The position numbers were made by a program, and so were the translations under genes. Below the pieces are notes generated by a model. It saw nothing but the letters and a program-made list of their open reading frames with translations, ran no database searches and was not told the DNA's origin. A stretch of 64,000 bases of DNA from Micromonospora chokoriensis (GTDB lineage Bacteria; Actinomycetota; Actinomycetes; Mycobacteriales; Micromonosporaceae): assembly GCF_000718555.1 (NCBI RefSeq), contig NZ_JOAN01000001.1, forward strand, positions 248,001-312,000, in the 5' to 3' direction. Shown here in pieces: positions 18,449 through 26,834 of the stretch. Positions within the stretch are counted from its first letter, which is position 1; each line of letters begins with the position of its first letter.

Positions 18449-19743
18449 CGAGTGTTCAGGAGGCCCGGCCGCGCGGAGCGCGCCGCTGGGCGATCGACGT
18501 ACGCCCGCTGGGGGTTCCGGCGTACCGGCGGCTCTGGCTCGGCAACACCGTGGGGATGTTCGGCTTCCAGTTCACCGCCGTGGCGGTGCCGGTGGAGATG
18601 TACGCCCTGACCCGGGACTCGTTCTGGGTGGGCCTGCTGGGCGTGGCTGCCTTCGTACCGTTGCTGGTCTTCGGGCTCTGGGGCGGTGCGGTCGCCGACG
18701 CCCGTGACCGCCGTGCGGTGCTGCTCGGCGGGTCCGTCCTGCTCTGGGCTTCCACCCTCGGGCTGCTGGTCCAGGCGTTGCTGAACGTGGGCAACCCGGT
18801 GCTGCTGCTGGCGTTGATGGCGGTGCAGTCGGTGGCCTTCGCGATCAGCTCGCCGGCCCGCAGCGCCATGCTGCCCCGGCTGGTGCCGGAAGGCCTGGTG
18901 GCGTCCGCCACCACCCTGAACTACACGACCGCCACCGCAGCCTCGGTCGCCGGTCCGCTCGCCGCCGGCCTGATCCTCTCCGCGTCGCCGGACACCACGG
19001 TGGTCCTGCCGATCGCGTACGGGGTGGACGCGGTGCTGTTCACCGCGATGCTCTGGGCCGCGCTGCGCCTGCCGTCACTCCCGCCCGAGCCGACCGCCGA
19101 CGGTCAGGCCCGGCGTGCCGGCCTGGCCAGCGTCGTCGACGGGATCCGCTACCTGGCCACCACTCCGGTACTGCTGCTGTCCTTCGGTGCGGACCTGATC
19201 GCGATGATCCTCGCCATGCCCCGGGCCCTCTTTCCGGAGATCGCACACGAGCGGTTCGGCGGCGGTGGAGCGGTCGGCCTGCTCTACAGCGCCATCGCGA
19301 TCGGCTCGATGATCGGTGGGCTGACCTCCGGCTGGATCAGCCGGCTCCGCCGGCAGGGGCTTGGCCTGGTGCTCGCGGTGGTCGGTTGGGGCCTGGCGAT
19401 CGCCGCGGCGGGGTTGGCCCACCAGCTCTGGCTGATGGTCGTGCTGCTCGCTGTGGCCGGCGCTGCCGATCTGATCAGCGCGGTGCTGCGTCAGTCGATG
19501 CTGCTGGTCTACGCACCGGATCGGATGCGCGGCCGGCTTCAGGGCGTCAACACGGTCGTGGTGGCGGGTGGCCCACGCCTCGGCGACCTGCGCGCCGGCA
19601 CGATGGCCGCCGGGTTCGGCGGCGGGGTCGCCTGGGTGGCTGGTGGGATCGCCTCCGCGGTGCTCGTGGTGGTGCTCGCGATCGCGTTCCCGGCGCTGCT
19701 GCGCTACCGGGCGGCGACGGCGTCGAGCGACGGACGGGCCTGA
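18445..19743 (+). CDS. MFS transporter coupled to pdxH
   Basis: Protein of 432 residues with about 12 membrane segments. GVPAYRRLWLGNTVGMFGFQFT at the start, GGAVADARDRRAVLL (loop 2-3) and SSPARSAMLPRLVPEGLVASA place it in the MFS_3 family of putative exporters. The ATG overlaps the pdxH stop as ATGA. Linkage to pdxH could suggest a B6-related or other small substrate, but nothing in the sequence shows it. Confidence 0.87.
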   Translation: MTSVQEARPRGARRWAIDVRPLGVPAYRRLWLGNTVGMFGFQFTAVAVPVEMYALTRDSFWVGLLGVAAFVPLLVFGLWGGAVADARDRRAVLLGGSVLLWASTLGLLVQALLNVGNPVLLLALMAVQSVAFAISSPARSAMLPRLVPEGLVASATTLNYTTATAASVAGPLAAGLILSASPDTTVVLPIAYGVDAVLFTAMLWAALRLPSLPPEPTADGQARRAGLASVVDGIRYLATTPVLLLSFGADLIAMILAMPRALFPEIAHERFGGGGAVGLLYSAIAIGSMIGGLTSGWISRLRRQGLGLVLAVVGWGLAIAAAGLAHQLWLMVVLLAVAGAADLISAVLRQSMLLVYAPDRMRGRLQGVNTVVVAGGPRLGDLRAGTMAAGFGGGVAWVAGGIASAVLVVVLAIAFPALLRYRAATASSDGRA

Positions 19744-19748
19744 CCGGT

Positions 19749-19754
19749 TAGGGT
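19749..19754 (+). promoter_or_regulatory. Leaderless -10 box TAGGGT
   Basis: TAGGGT begins just after the MFS stop and ends 7 nt before ATG 19762 of the epimerase gene, giving that gene its own leaderless promoter. Confidence 0.55.
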
Positions 19755-19761
19755 CGCCGGC

Positions 19762-20691
19762 ATGGAAAGCCCCGATCCGCGCCCGTTCTCCGGCGCCCAG
19801 TGGACCATCTCCGCCGCCGGCCATGAGGCCGTCATCGTGGAGGTCGGCGGTGGGCTCCGGACGTACCGGCACGACGGTGTCGACCTGGTCGACGGCTACC
19901 AGACCGATGAGGTCTGTCCTGGTTGCACCGGGCAGGTGCTGGCACCCTGGCCGAACCGGATCCGCGATGGCCGCTACCCGTTCGGCGGGCGGACGCACCA
20001 GCTCCCGCTGACCGAGCCGGAGCGGCACGTGGCCATTCACGGGCTGGTCAACTGGGTGCCGTGGCGGCTGTTGGAGCAGTCGGAGGCCGCCGTGACGCTC
20101 GGCTACGACCTGCCGCCGCAGCTCGGCTACCCGTGGCCGCTGCGGCTGCTCAGCCGGTGGAGCGTCGACGCGGACGGGCTGCGCGCCGAGCACGAGGTGA
20201 CGAACATCGGTGCGGAGTTGGCGCCGTTCGGCTTCTCCGTGCACCCGTACCTGCAACTGCCGGGTGTCGCGGTGGACGACCTGGTGATGCGGCTGCCCAC
20301 CCGTAGCCGGGTGCTGGTGGACGGTCGGCTGCTGCCGGTGGGGGTGACCCCGGTGGCCGGCACCGAGTACGACTGGACCAGCCCCCGCCGCATCGGCGCG
20401 GCCGTTCTGGACTCCTGCTTCGGCGAGGTGATCTCCGACGCCGACGGCGGTTCGTCGGTGAGCCTCTCCGCGCCGGACGGTTCGACCGGGGTGAGCGTCT
20501 GGGCGGATGCCGAGTTCGGCTGGTGGCAGGTGTTCACCGGGGACACTCTCACCGGCGACCGGCACCGCCGCTCGGTGGCGATCGAGCCGATGACCTGCCC
20601 ACCGGACGCGTTCCGGTCGGGCAAGGATCTGCTCACGCTCAAGCCCGGCACGACCTGGCGGGGTGCCTGGGGCATCCGCCCCGGAGCCTGA
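19762..20691 (+). CDS. Aldose 1-epimerase family protein
   Basis: Protein of 309 residues of the galactose-mutarotase-like beta-sandwich family. Visible are APWPNRIRDGRYPFGG (substrate-binding Asn-Arg), AIHGLVNWVPW with the conserved His, FGFSVHPYLQLPG with the catalytic-type His, and a terminal EPMTCPPDAFRSG with the conserved Glu-Pro and Asn/Asp positions. It probably interconverts sugar anomers; the sugar is not evident. It overlaps the nitroreductase start by one base (TGATG). Confidence 0.88.
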   Translation: MESPDPRPFSGAQWTISAAGHEAVIVEVGGGLRTYRHDGVDLVDGYQTDEVCPGCTGQVLAPWPNRIRDGRYPFGGRTHQLPLTEPERHVAIHGLVNWVPWRLLEQSEAAVTLGYDLPPQLGYPWPLRLLSRWSVDADGLRAEHEVTNIGAELAPFGFSVHPYLQLPGVAVDDLVMRLPTRSRVLVDGRLLPVGVTPVAGTEYDWTSPRRIGAAVLDSCFGEVISDADGGSSVSLSAPDGSTGVSVWADAEFGWWQVFTGDTLTGDRHRRSVAIEPMTCPPDAFRSGKDLLTLKPGTTWRGAWGIRPGA

Positions 20692-21293
20692 TGGAGTTCG
20701 CCGAGGTCGTCCGCCGTCGGCGGATGGTGCGCAACTACGACCCGGACCGTCCGGTCCCGCCCGACGTGGTGGACCGGCTGCTCGACCACGCGGTCCGAGC
20801 CCCGTCGGCCGGGTTCGCCCAGGGCTGGGGTTTCCTGGTGTTGGAGGAGCCGGCCGATCGGGAACGGTTCTGGGCCGCCACCACCCCCGATGGCGGTGGA
20901 CGGGAGCGGTGGCTCGCGGGAATGCGTCGGGCACCCCTGATCGTGGTGCCGCACGCCAACGAGTCGGCGTACCTGCGGCGATACGCGGAGCCGGACAAGG
21001 GCTGGACGGATCAGTCCACGGACCGGTGGCCGGTGCCGTACTGGCACGTGGACACCGGATTCGCGGCGCTGCTGATGCTGCTCACCGCCGTGGACGAGGG
21101 GCTGGGGGCGTGCTTCTTCGGCATTCCGCCGCAGCGGCTCGCCTCCTACCGGGACGCGTTCGGCGTGCCGCCGGAGTATCAGCCCATCGGTGCCGTCACA
21201 ATCGGTTACCGGGCAGCCGACCATCGGTCACCATCGTTGCGCCGTGGACGTCGCCCGATCGACGAGGTCGTGCGGCGTGGCCGGTGGAACTGA
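20691..21293 (+). CDS. Nitroreductase-family flavoprotein
   Basis: Protein of 200 residues starting MEFAEVVRRRRMVRNYDPDRP, the FMN-binding Arg-rich signature of the nitroreductase family. RAPSAGFAQGWGFLVLE (about 36-52) and EGLGACFFGIPPQR (second FMN contact) follow. It probably acts as an NAD(P)H-dependent FMN oxidoreductase; substrate unknown. ATG 20691 shares a base with the epimerase stop codon, so expression is coupled. A hairpin follows 15 nt after its stop. Confidence 0.88.
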   Translation: MEFAEVVRRRRMVRNYDPDRPVPPDVVDRLLDHAVRAPSAGFAQGWGFLVLEEPADRERFWAATTPDGGGRERWLAGMRRAPLIVVPHANESAYLRRYAEPDKGWTDQSTDRWPVPYWHVDTGFAALLMLLTAVDEGLGACFFGIPPQRLASYRDAFGVPPEYQPIGAVTIGYRAADHRSPSLRRGRRPIDEVVRRGRWN

Positions 21294-21308
21294 GGTCGGC
21301 GTCCTGAT

Positions 21309-21329
21309 CGTCCGGTTGAGAATCGGACG
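21309..21329 (+). terminator. Short hairpin after the nitroreductase gene
   Basis: CGTCCGGTT (21309-21317) pairs with AATCGGACG (21321-21329), one G-T pair, 3-nt loop. Plausible terminator of the epimerase/nitroreductase transcript. Confidence 0.55.
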
Positions 21330-21381
21330 GGCGATAGCGAAACTGACATCGGGCAGCAGAACGTAGCGTGCGCTGGGCGGC

Positions 21382-21387
21382 TAGGCT
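21382..21387 (+). promoter_or_regulatory. Candidate -10 box TAGGCT
   Basis: TAGGCT fits TANNNT and would start a transcript near 21394, about 85 nt before GTG 21481. No clear -35 box was found. Confidence 0.3.
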
Positions 21388-21480
21388 GGCACGGTCATCG
21401 GTGCCGCGCCGCGCGGTGCCCGCCGCGGCCCGGCTCGGCGCCGTCGGTCGGCCCGGCCACGGGGAGGGGAGCGTGCCGTC

Positions 21481-21786
21481 GTGATCTTCAGAGCGGTCCG
21501 GGACGGGCGTCCCTATCCGGAGCACAATCTGACGCTCAAGCAGTGGGCGGAGATTCCGCCGCGGCCACTGCGCCTGGATCAGATGATCACCACCAAGCGC
21601 GAGTTGGCGCTGGACAAGCTCCTCGCCGAGGACTCAACCTTCTACGGTGACCTCTTTCCACACGTCGTGCAGTGGAACGGTGGGCTCTATCTGGAGGATG
21701 GGCTGCACCGGGCGCTGCGCGCCGCCCTTCAGCAGCGCAACCAGATCCACGCGCGGGTGCTGGTGCTCTCCGAGCCGATCGAGTGA
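21481..21786 (+). CDS. Small actinobacterial protein with ParB-like DGxHR motif
   Basis: Protein of 101 residues. It looks like a family common in Streptomyces and relatives (start MIFRAVRDGRPYPEH), which I recall being sometimes labelled a VapB-type antitoxin, but no toxin gene lies beside it. Residues about 64-80 (GGLYLEDGLHRALRAAL) resemble the DGxHR core of ParB/sulfiredoxin-fold proteins, and LRLDQMITTKRELALDKLL precedes it. Function unknown. GTG 21481 has a purine-rich GGGGAGGGGAG upstream. The acyl-CoA dehydrogenase gene downstream has its own promoter. Confidence 0.75.
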   Translation: MIFRAVRDGRPYPEHNLTLKQWAEIPPRPLRLDQMITTKRELALDKLLAEDSTFYGDLFPHVVQWNGGLYLEDGLHRALRAALQQRNQIHARVLVLSEPIE

Positions 21787-21817
21787 CGAGCCCTTCTTCC
21801 ATGCGCTGAACCTTCGT

Positions 21818-21823
21818 TAGGGT
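21818..21823 (+). promoter_or_regulatory. Leaderless -10 box TAGGGT
   Basis: TAGGGT ends 7 nt before ATG 21831. Together with the same hexamer at 19749 it shows a recurrent promoter type. Confidence 0.55.
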
Positions 21824-21830
21824 GGCGACC

Positions 21831-22994
21831 ATGACCGCTCCGCTGGACCTCCTCGACCTGGACTCGTCGCTCAGCGAGGAGGAGCGGCAGATCCGCGACG
21901 TCGTCCGCCAACTCGTCGACGACCGGGTGCGGCCACACGTCGCCGACTGGTACGAGGACGGCCGGGTGCCAGCCCGGGAGTTGGCCCGCGAGTTCGGCAA
22001 GCTCGGCCTGCTCGGCATGCACCTGACCGGCTACGGCTGCGCCGGTGCCTCCGCGGTCGCCTACGGGCTGGCCTGCCAGGAGCTGGAAGCCAGCGACTCC
22101 GGCGTCCGCTCCCTGGTCTCCGTGCAGGGATCGCTCGCCATGTACGCCATCTGGCGCTACGGCAGCGAGGAGCAGAAGCAACGCTGGCTGCCGTCGATGG
22201 CCACCGGGGAGGCGATCGGTTGCTTCGGCCTGACCGAACCGGACCACGGCTCCGACCCCGCCTCGATGACCACCCGGGCCCGCCGCGACGGCGACGACTG
22301 GGTGCTCACCGGCGGAAAGATGTGGATCACCAACGCTCCGATCGCGGACGTCGCGGTGATCTGGGCGCGCACCGACGAGGGTGTACGGGGTTTCGTCGTA
22401 CCCATGGACACGCCCGGTGTCACGGCCCGGGAGATCCGCCGCAAGATGTCGCTGCGCGCGTCGGTGACCGGCGAGATCGTGCTCGACGACGTCCGCCTCC
22501 CGGCCGACGCCCGACTGCCCGAGGCGGTCGGGCTCAAGGCGCCGCTGAGCTGCCTCACCGAGGCCCGCTACGGCATCGTCTGGGGGGCGGTCGGCGCGGC
22601 CCGCGACTGCCTGGAGACCACCCTGGCGTACGCCACCACCCGCACCCAGTTCGGTCGCCCGCTGGCCGGCTTCCAGCTCACCCAGGCGAAGCTCGCCGAC
22701 ATGGCCGTCGAGCTGGTGAAGGGGCAACTGCTCGCGTTGCACCTGGGTCGGCTCGCCGACGCCCACCGGCTGCGGCCCGAGCAGGTCAGCGTGGGCAAGT
22801 TGAACAACGTGCGGGAGGCCCTGGGCATCGCCCGGCAGTGCCGCACCATCCTCGGCGCCAACGGCGTCTCCGGTGAATACCCGGTGCTGCGGCACGCCAA
22901 CAACCTGGAGAGCGTGCTGACCTACGAGGGCACCTCGGAAATCCACCAACTGATCGTCGGGCAGCGCCTCACCGGGCTGTCAGCGTTCGCCTGA
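21831..22994 (+). CDS. Acyl-CoA dehydrogenase, glutaryl-CoA dehydrogenase-like
   Basis: Protein of 387 residues, FAD-dependent. The three ACAD parts are visible: N-terminal helices, a beta core with CFGLTEPDHGSDPASM (about 130-146) and WITNAPIADVAVIWAR, and C-terminal helices. The end LRHANNLESVLTYEGTSEIHQL carries the catalytic Glu in TYEGTSEIH, as in glutaryl-CoA dehydrogenases. Oxidative decarboxylation of glutaryl-CoA in Lys/Trp breakdown is the best guess; another short-chain substrate is possible. Start 21831 is supported by a leaderless -10 box, although GTG 21822 is in frame. Confidence 0.87.
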   Translation: MTAPLDLLDLDSSLSEEERQIRDVVRQLVDDRVRPHVADWYEDGRVPARELAREFGKLGLLGMHLTGYGCAGASAVAYGLACQELEASDSGVRSLVSVQGSLAMYAIWRYGSEEQKQRWLPSMATGEAIGCFGLTEPDHGSDPASMTTRARRDGDDWVLTGGKMWITNAPIADVAVIWARTDEGVRGFVVPMDTPGVTAREIRRKMSLRASVTGEIVLDDVRLPADARLPEAVGLKAPLSCLTEARYGIVWGAVGAARDCLETTLAYATTRTQFGRPLAGFQLTQAKLADMAVELVKGQLLALHLGRLADAHRLRPEQVSVGKLNNVREALGIARQCRTILGANGVSGEYPVLRHANNLESVLTYEGTSEIHQLIVGQRLTGLSAFA

Positions 22995-23093
22995 CCTGCC
23001 CGTCCGCACCTTCCGGACGCTCGACGCGCGAGTGTCGTAGTGGGGCCGTACCGTCATTGGCAGACGACGTGTCTGACGAGGACGGTGAACGTG

Positions 23094-23924
23094 ATGGCCC
23101 GCGACGATGGCAGCAACGAGCCCACGAGGGAGTTCCCCGGTTACCCGACCGGTGACGACCTCAAGGCGCGGTCGACCGCGACACCCGAGTCGACCACTGA
23201 TGCACCGGGTGGGCCTGGTGGCCCCGGCGGTCCCGGTGGGCCCGGCGGCCCGACGACCGGTGGCGATGGCTCCGGCGGTGGCGGTGGGGCGGCCCGAGGT
23301 CTGCTCCTGCTGCTCGGCGCCGCCGCGCTCGCCGTGGTCGTGCTGCTCGGCATTCAGGCGACCGGCATCCTGCCGGAGTTCCGCAACCCGTTCGCCAAGG
23401 AGCAGACCGACCGCAGCCAGCCACCGCTGCTGAAGTCGATCCAGGACCTCAGCCGCTACGTGGCCGCCGAAGGCAACTTCCAGGTCGTGGTCGACACGCA
23501 GAACGACCGGCGCAACGTTCCGGACTTCCTGCTCAACGAGCGCACCCTGTTCGTGGGCGCCGGCAGCGTCGAGGCGTACGTCGACTTCACCAAGATCGGT
23601 GAGGGTGCCGTCGTCCAATCCGCCGACGGCAAGTCCGTCGAGATCAAGCTCCCCGCGCCGCAGCTCGGTGAGACCAACCTCGACATGGAGAAGAGCTACG
23701 TCTTCGCCGAGCAGCGCGGTCTGCTCAACCGACTCGGTGACCTGGTCGGCAACGACCCCAACCGGCAGCAGCAGGTCTACCAGCTCGCCGAGGACCGGAT
23801 CACCGCCGCCGCCCGGGACAGCGGGCTCTCCGCCCGAGCCGAGGAGAACACCCGCAAGATGCTGGAGGGGCTGCTCCGCTCCCTCGGCTACCAGCAGATC
23901 ACGGTCACCTACGTGGCTCCCTGA
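23094..23924 (+). CDS. DUF4230 membrane-anchored protein
   Basis: Protein of about 276 residues. The cytoplasmic N-terminus ends in a Gly-Gly-Pro repeat (about 42-56) and a Gly-rich linker, followed by one membrane helix (about 68-90). The extracytoplasmic part (LSRYVAAEGNFQVVVDTQND onward) fits DUF4230. Function unknown. The ATG at 23094 is one of several close starts (GTG 23085 and 23091 are in frame) after GAGGA; the exact start is uncertain. A strong terminator follows. Confidence 0.8.
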   Translation: MARDDGSNEPTREFPGYPTGDDLKARSTATPESTTDAPGGPGGPGGPGGPGGPTTGGDGSGGGGGAARGLLLLLGAAALAVVVLLGIQATGILPEFRNPFAKEQTDRSQPPLLKSIQDLSRYVAAEGNFQVVVDTQNDRRNVPDFLLNERTLFVGAGSVEAYVDFTKIGEGAVVQSADGKSVEIKLPAPQLGETNLDMEKSYVFAEQRGLLNRLGDLVGNDPNRQQQVYQLAEDRITAAARDSGLSARAEENTRKMLEGLLRSLGYQQITVTYVAP

Positions 23925-23941
23925 CCCGCCCCCGTACGCCG

Positions 23942-23977
23942 AAGCGCCCGCCCCGACTCTCGTCGCAGCGGGCGCTT
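23942..23977 (+). terminator. Terminator after the DUF4230 gene
   Basis: AAGCGCCCGC (23942-23951) pairs with GCGGGCGCTT (23968-23977), 16-nt loop, followed by TCG. It may also terminate the convergent PspC transcript. Confidence 0.75.
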
Positions 23978-24009
23978 TCGTGTGCTTGCCTGGGGGTGCG
24001 CGGGGCGGG

Positions 24010-24219
24010 TCAGTGGCCGGTGGAGGCGAGGTAGCGGTCCTCGTTCGGCATCAGCACCCACAGGATCAGGTAGACGATCACCTGCGTGCCGGGCAGCAGC
24101 AGCGACAGCAGGAACAGCAGCCGGACCATTCCGGCCGACATGCCGAACCGCCGTCCGAGGCCGGCGCAGACACCGGCGATCATGCGCCCCTCGCGGGGCC
24201 GGACCAGTTTGCGACTCAT
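24010..24219 (-). CDS. PspC-domain small membrane protein
   Basis: Protein of 69 residues. EGRMIAGVCAGLGRRFGMSAGMVR is the PspC domain start and is followed by a hydrophobic helix (LLFLLSLLLPGTQVIVYLILWVLMP split around Pro-Gly). The family takes part in envelope-stress sensing in some bacteria; here it is a minimal version with no other psp gene nearby. ATG 24219 has GGGAG upstream. It converges on DUF4230 and is divergent from the sdaA leader. Confidence 0.85.
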   Translation of the reverse strand: MSRKLVRPREGRMIAGVCAGLGRRFGMSAGMVRLLFLLSLLLPGTQVIVYLILWVLMPNEDRYLASTGH

Positions 24220-24563
24220 CGTCGTACTCCCACTCTGCGGCGGTGCGCCGCGTCTGCAATCCACGGTAGAAAGGGAAGGCCACCTCGCCCTCGGTCCCGA
24301 GGAGGAGCGGCAACCCGTGGACCCGTAGGTGCATTACCCGGGCAGCCCTCCGCTGACGCCTCCCGGGCAGGGGGCGGTGGTTGGGTGTTCACGTCCCGGA
24401 CCGGGTGTGCGTTGAGCTGGGCGGGTAGGCTGGCTGATCGGCCTTCCACACCCCGGGAGGCCGGCACCCCATACCCCGGGCGGTCACCAGCGGGGCCGCC
24501 AGACCGGTGGCCACGACCCCGCCCGGGTCCCGTACGCCGGGACGACGGCGAGGAAGCGCAGCC
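24220..24563 (+). other. 344-nt intergenic region with probable sdaA leader
   Basis: No gene. A TANNNT box, TAGGCT at 24426-24431, would start a transcript near 24438, giving a 5' leader of about 125 nt rich in CCCCGGG-type inverted segments ahead of sdaA. I could not match it to a known riboswitch. The left half serves the divergent PspC gene. Confidence 0.4.
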
Positions 24564-25934
24564 ATGATCAGTGTTTTCGACCTCTTCAGCGTCGGTATCG
24601 GGCCGTCCAGCTCGCACACGGTGGGGCCGATGCGGGCCGCGCGGACGTTCGTTGGCGGGCTCAAGGCCGACGGGCTGCTCACCCACACGGCGCGGGTGAA
24701 GGCCGAGCTGTTCGGCTCGCTGGGTGCCACCGGGCACGGCCACGGCAGTGACCGGGCGGTGCTGCTCGGGTTGGCCGGTGAGTCGCCGGAGACTGTCGAC
24801 ACGGACACCGTCGGTCCTCGGGTCGAGCGGATCCGGGCCGAGCGGCGGATCAACATCCTGGACGCGCACGAGATCGACTTTGACCCGGATCGGGATCTGA
24901 CGCTGCACCGTCGCCGGTCACTGCCGTACCACCCGAATGGGATGACCTTCGTGGCGTACGACGGGGTCGGTGCCGAGCTGCGCAGCCGCACCTACTACTC
25001 CGTCGGTGGCGGGTTCGTGGTGGACGAGGCCGCCGCTGGCGCGGACCGGATCAAGCCGGACAGCACCGTGGTGCGGTACCCCTTCCTGACCGGGGCGCAG
25101 CTCCTCGACGTCACCACCTCCACCGGCCTGTCGATCAGCGAGGTGATGCTGGCCAACGAGCGGTCCTGGCGCAGCGAGGCGGACATCCGTGCTGGTCTGC
25201 TGGAGATCTGGCGGGTGATGCAGGAGTGCGTGCAGCGCGGCTGCGAGCGGGACGGCGTACTCCCTGGGGGTTTGCAGGTGCGGCGGCGCGCGGCGGAGCT
25301 GCGGCGCGGCCTGGAGGCGGACGCCGGGACGCCGGACCCGCTGCACGCGATGGACTGGGTGACGCTCTTCGCGCTCGCGGTCAACGAGGAGAACGCCGCG
25401 GGCGGTCGGGTGGTCACCGCGCCGACCAACGGCGCGGCCGGGATCATCCCGGCGGTGCTGCACTACTACACCCGGTTCGTGCCCGGTGCCGATGACGACG
25501 GTGTGGTGCGGTTCCTGCTGGCGGCGGGCGCTATCGGCGTGCTGTTCAAGGAGAACGCCTCGATCTCCGGCGCGGAGGTCGGCTGCCAGGGCGAGGTCGG
25601 CTCGGCGTGCTCGATGGCGGCCGGAGGGTTGGCCGAGGCGCTCGGTGGCACTCCGGAGCAGGTGGAGAACGCGGCCGAGATCGGGATGGAGCACAACCTC
25701 GGGTTGACCTGTGACCCGGTGGGTGGCCTGGTGCAGATCCCCTGCATCGAGCGGAACGCGGTGGCTAGCATCAAGGCGATCACGGCCGCCCGGCTGGCGC
25801 TGCGCGGCGACGGTGTGCACAAGGTGTCGCTGGACAAGGTCATCAAGACCATGCGGGAGACGGGCGCCGACATGAAGGTCAAGTACAAGGAGACGGCGCG
25901 TGGCGGTCTGGCCGTCAACGTGATCGAGTGCTGA
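24564..25934 (+). CDS. sdaA: L-serine ammonia-lyase (single-chain, Fe-S)
   Basis: Protein of 456 residues deaminating L-serine to pyruvate and ammonia. The N-terminal domain begins [20 protein letters not shown], and the C-terminal catalytic domain has [19 protein letters not shown] and [18 protein letters not shown], giving cysteines for the oxygen-sensitive [4Fe-4S] cluster. Both domains are fused, as in the type II single-chain enzymes. GAGGAAG precedes ATG 24564. Upstream frame extension into GTG/ATG 24507 is possible but lacks family similarity. It stands alone. Confidence 0.93.
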   Translation: MISVFDLFSVGIGPSSSHTVGPMRAARTFVGGLKADGLLTHTARVKAELFGSLGATGHGHGSDRAVLLGLAGESPETVDTDTVGPRVERIRAERRINILDAHEIDFDPDRDLTLHRRRSLPYHPNGMTFVAYDGVGAELRSRTYYSVGGGFVVDEAAAGADRIKPDSTVVRYPFLTGAQLLDVTTSTGLSISEVMLANERSWRSEADIRAGLLEIWRVMQECVQRGCERDGVLPGGLQVRRRAAELRRGLEADAGTPDPLHAMDWVTLFALAVNEENAAGGRVVTAPTNGAAGIIPAVLHYYTRFVPGADDDGVVRFLLAAGAIGVLFKENASISGAEVGCQGEVGSACSMAAGGLAEALGGTPEQVENAAEIGMEHNLGLTCDPVGGLVQIPCIERNAVASIKAITAARLALRGDGVHKVSLDKVIKTMRETGADMKVKYKETARGGLAVNVIEC

Positions 25935-25969
25935 ACCCGGCCGATTCGGGGCATTCGTTCACCGACTGC

Positions 25970-25975
25970 TAACCT
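25970..25975 (+). promoter_or_regulatory. Candidate -10 box of the wall-polymer operon
   Basis: TAACCT (TANNNT) lies 30 nt before GTG 26006, leaving room for the GGAGGCGGGAGG ribosome site. No clear -35. Confidence 0.35.
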
Positions 25976-26005
25976 GGCGTCCGTTTCAGGAGGCGGGAGG
26001 CTGCG

Positions 26006-26833
26006 GTGACCTCTGGCGTCGCGGCTCTGTGGTCGCACCGCAACTCGCTGCGCATCCTGGTCAGGCGGGATCTGGCGGTCAAGTACCAGCAGTCGGTGCT
26101 GGGCTACTTCTGGTCGTTGATCGAGCCGCTCGGCATGGGGGCCATCTACTGGTTCGTCTTCGGGGTGCTCTACTCCTCCGACACCGGTCGGCACCTGGGT
26201 GAAGCGGCCGGGTCGTACCCGCTGTTCCTGATCACCGGCATCTTCGCCTGGATGTGGACCAGCTCGGCGCTGAGCGAGGCGACGAACGCGCTGACCGGTC
26301 AGTCCCGGCTGATCACCACGATGAACGTGCCGCGTCAGGTCTTTCCGATCGGCCGCGTCACCGGCCGGTTCGCCGAGTACGCGGCCGGCCTGCCGATCCT
26401 GATCGCCATCGCGGTGATCTACGCGGCGCACGGTCGGATCCATCCCGGCTGGTCGCTGCTCTCGCTGCCGCTGGCGGTCGCCGTGCAGGCCGTCCTGTTG
26501 ATCGGGCTCGCCCTGCTGCTGTCCGCGTGGAACGTGCTGATGCGCGACGTGGAACGGTTGATGCGGCTGATCATCCGCGTGCTCTTCTACGCCACGCCGA
26601 TCATCTACCCGCTCAGCCTGGTCCGGGAGTCCGGCCTGCCCGGCTGGTTGAAGGTGGTGTACGAGCTGAACCCGCTGGTCGGGATCTTCCAGCTGCACCA
26701 CGCGGTCTGGTACCCGGACGAGTTCCCGGATGCCCGGCTGCTCGCCACCACTGTCGTCGGCAGCCTGCTGGTGCTGGCCGCCGGATGGTGGTCGTTCCGC
26801 CGGTTGGAACCCGCCGTGCTCAAGGAACTCTGA
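26006..26833 (+). CDS. ABC-2 type permease for polysaccharide/teichoic acid export
   Basis: Protein of 275 residues with about six membrane segments and the ABC-2 pattern of Wzm/TagG: LVRRDLAVKYQQSVLGYFWSL near the start and an AFYATPIIYP-like LFYATPIIYPLSLV at about 190. It would form the membrane channel for a lipid-linked wall polymer. GTG 26006 has a strong GGAGGCGGGAGG site. The ATPase follows after 1 nt, then the synthesis genes, so the export pair and the enzymes appear to be one operon. Confidence 0.9.
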   Translation: MTSGVAALWSHRNSLRILVRRDLAVKYQQSVLGYFWSLIEPLGMGAIYWFVFGVLYSSDTGRHLGEAAGSYPLFLITGIFAWMWTSSALSEATNALTGQSRLITTMNVPRQVFPIGRVTGRFAEYAAGLPILIAIAVIYAAHGRIHPGWSLLSLPLAVAVQAVLLIGLALLLSAWNVLMRDVERLMRLIIRVLFYATPIIYPLSLVRESGLPGWLKVVYELNPLVGIFQLHHAVWYPDEFPDARLLATTVVGSLLVLAAGWWSFRRLEPAVLKEL

Positions 26834-26834
26834 C

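Noticed and set aside
23002..23020. Hairpin CGTCCG/CGGACG after the acyl-CoA dehydrogenase
   Set aside because: Only 6 bp with a 7-nt loop; too weak to call a terminator.
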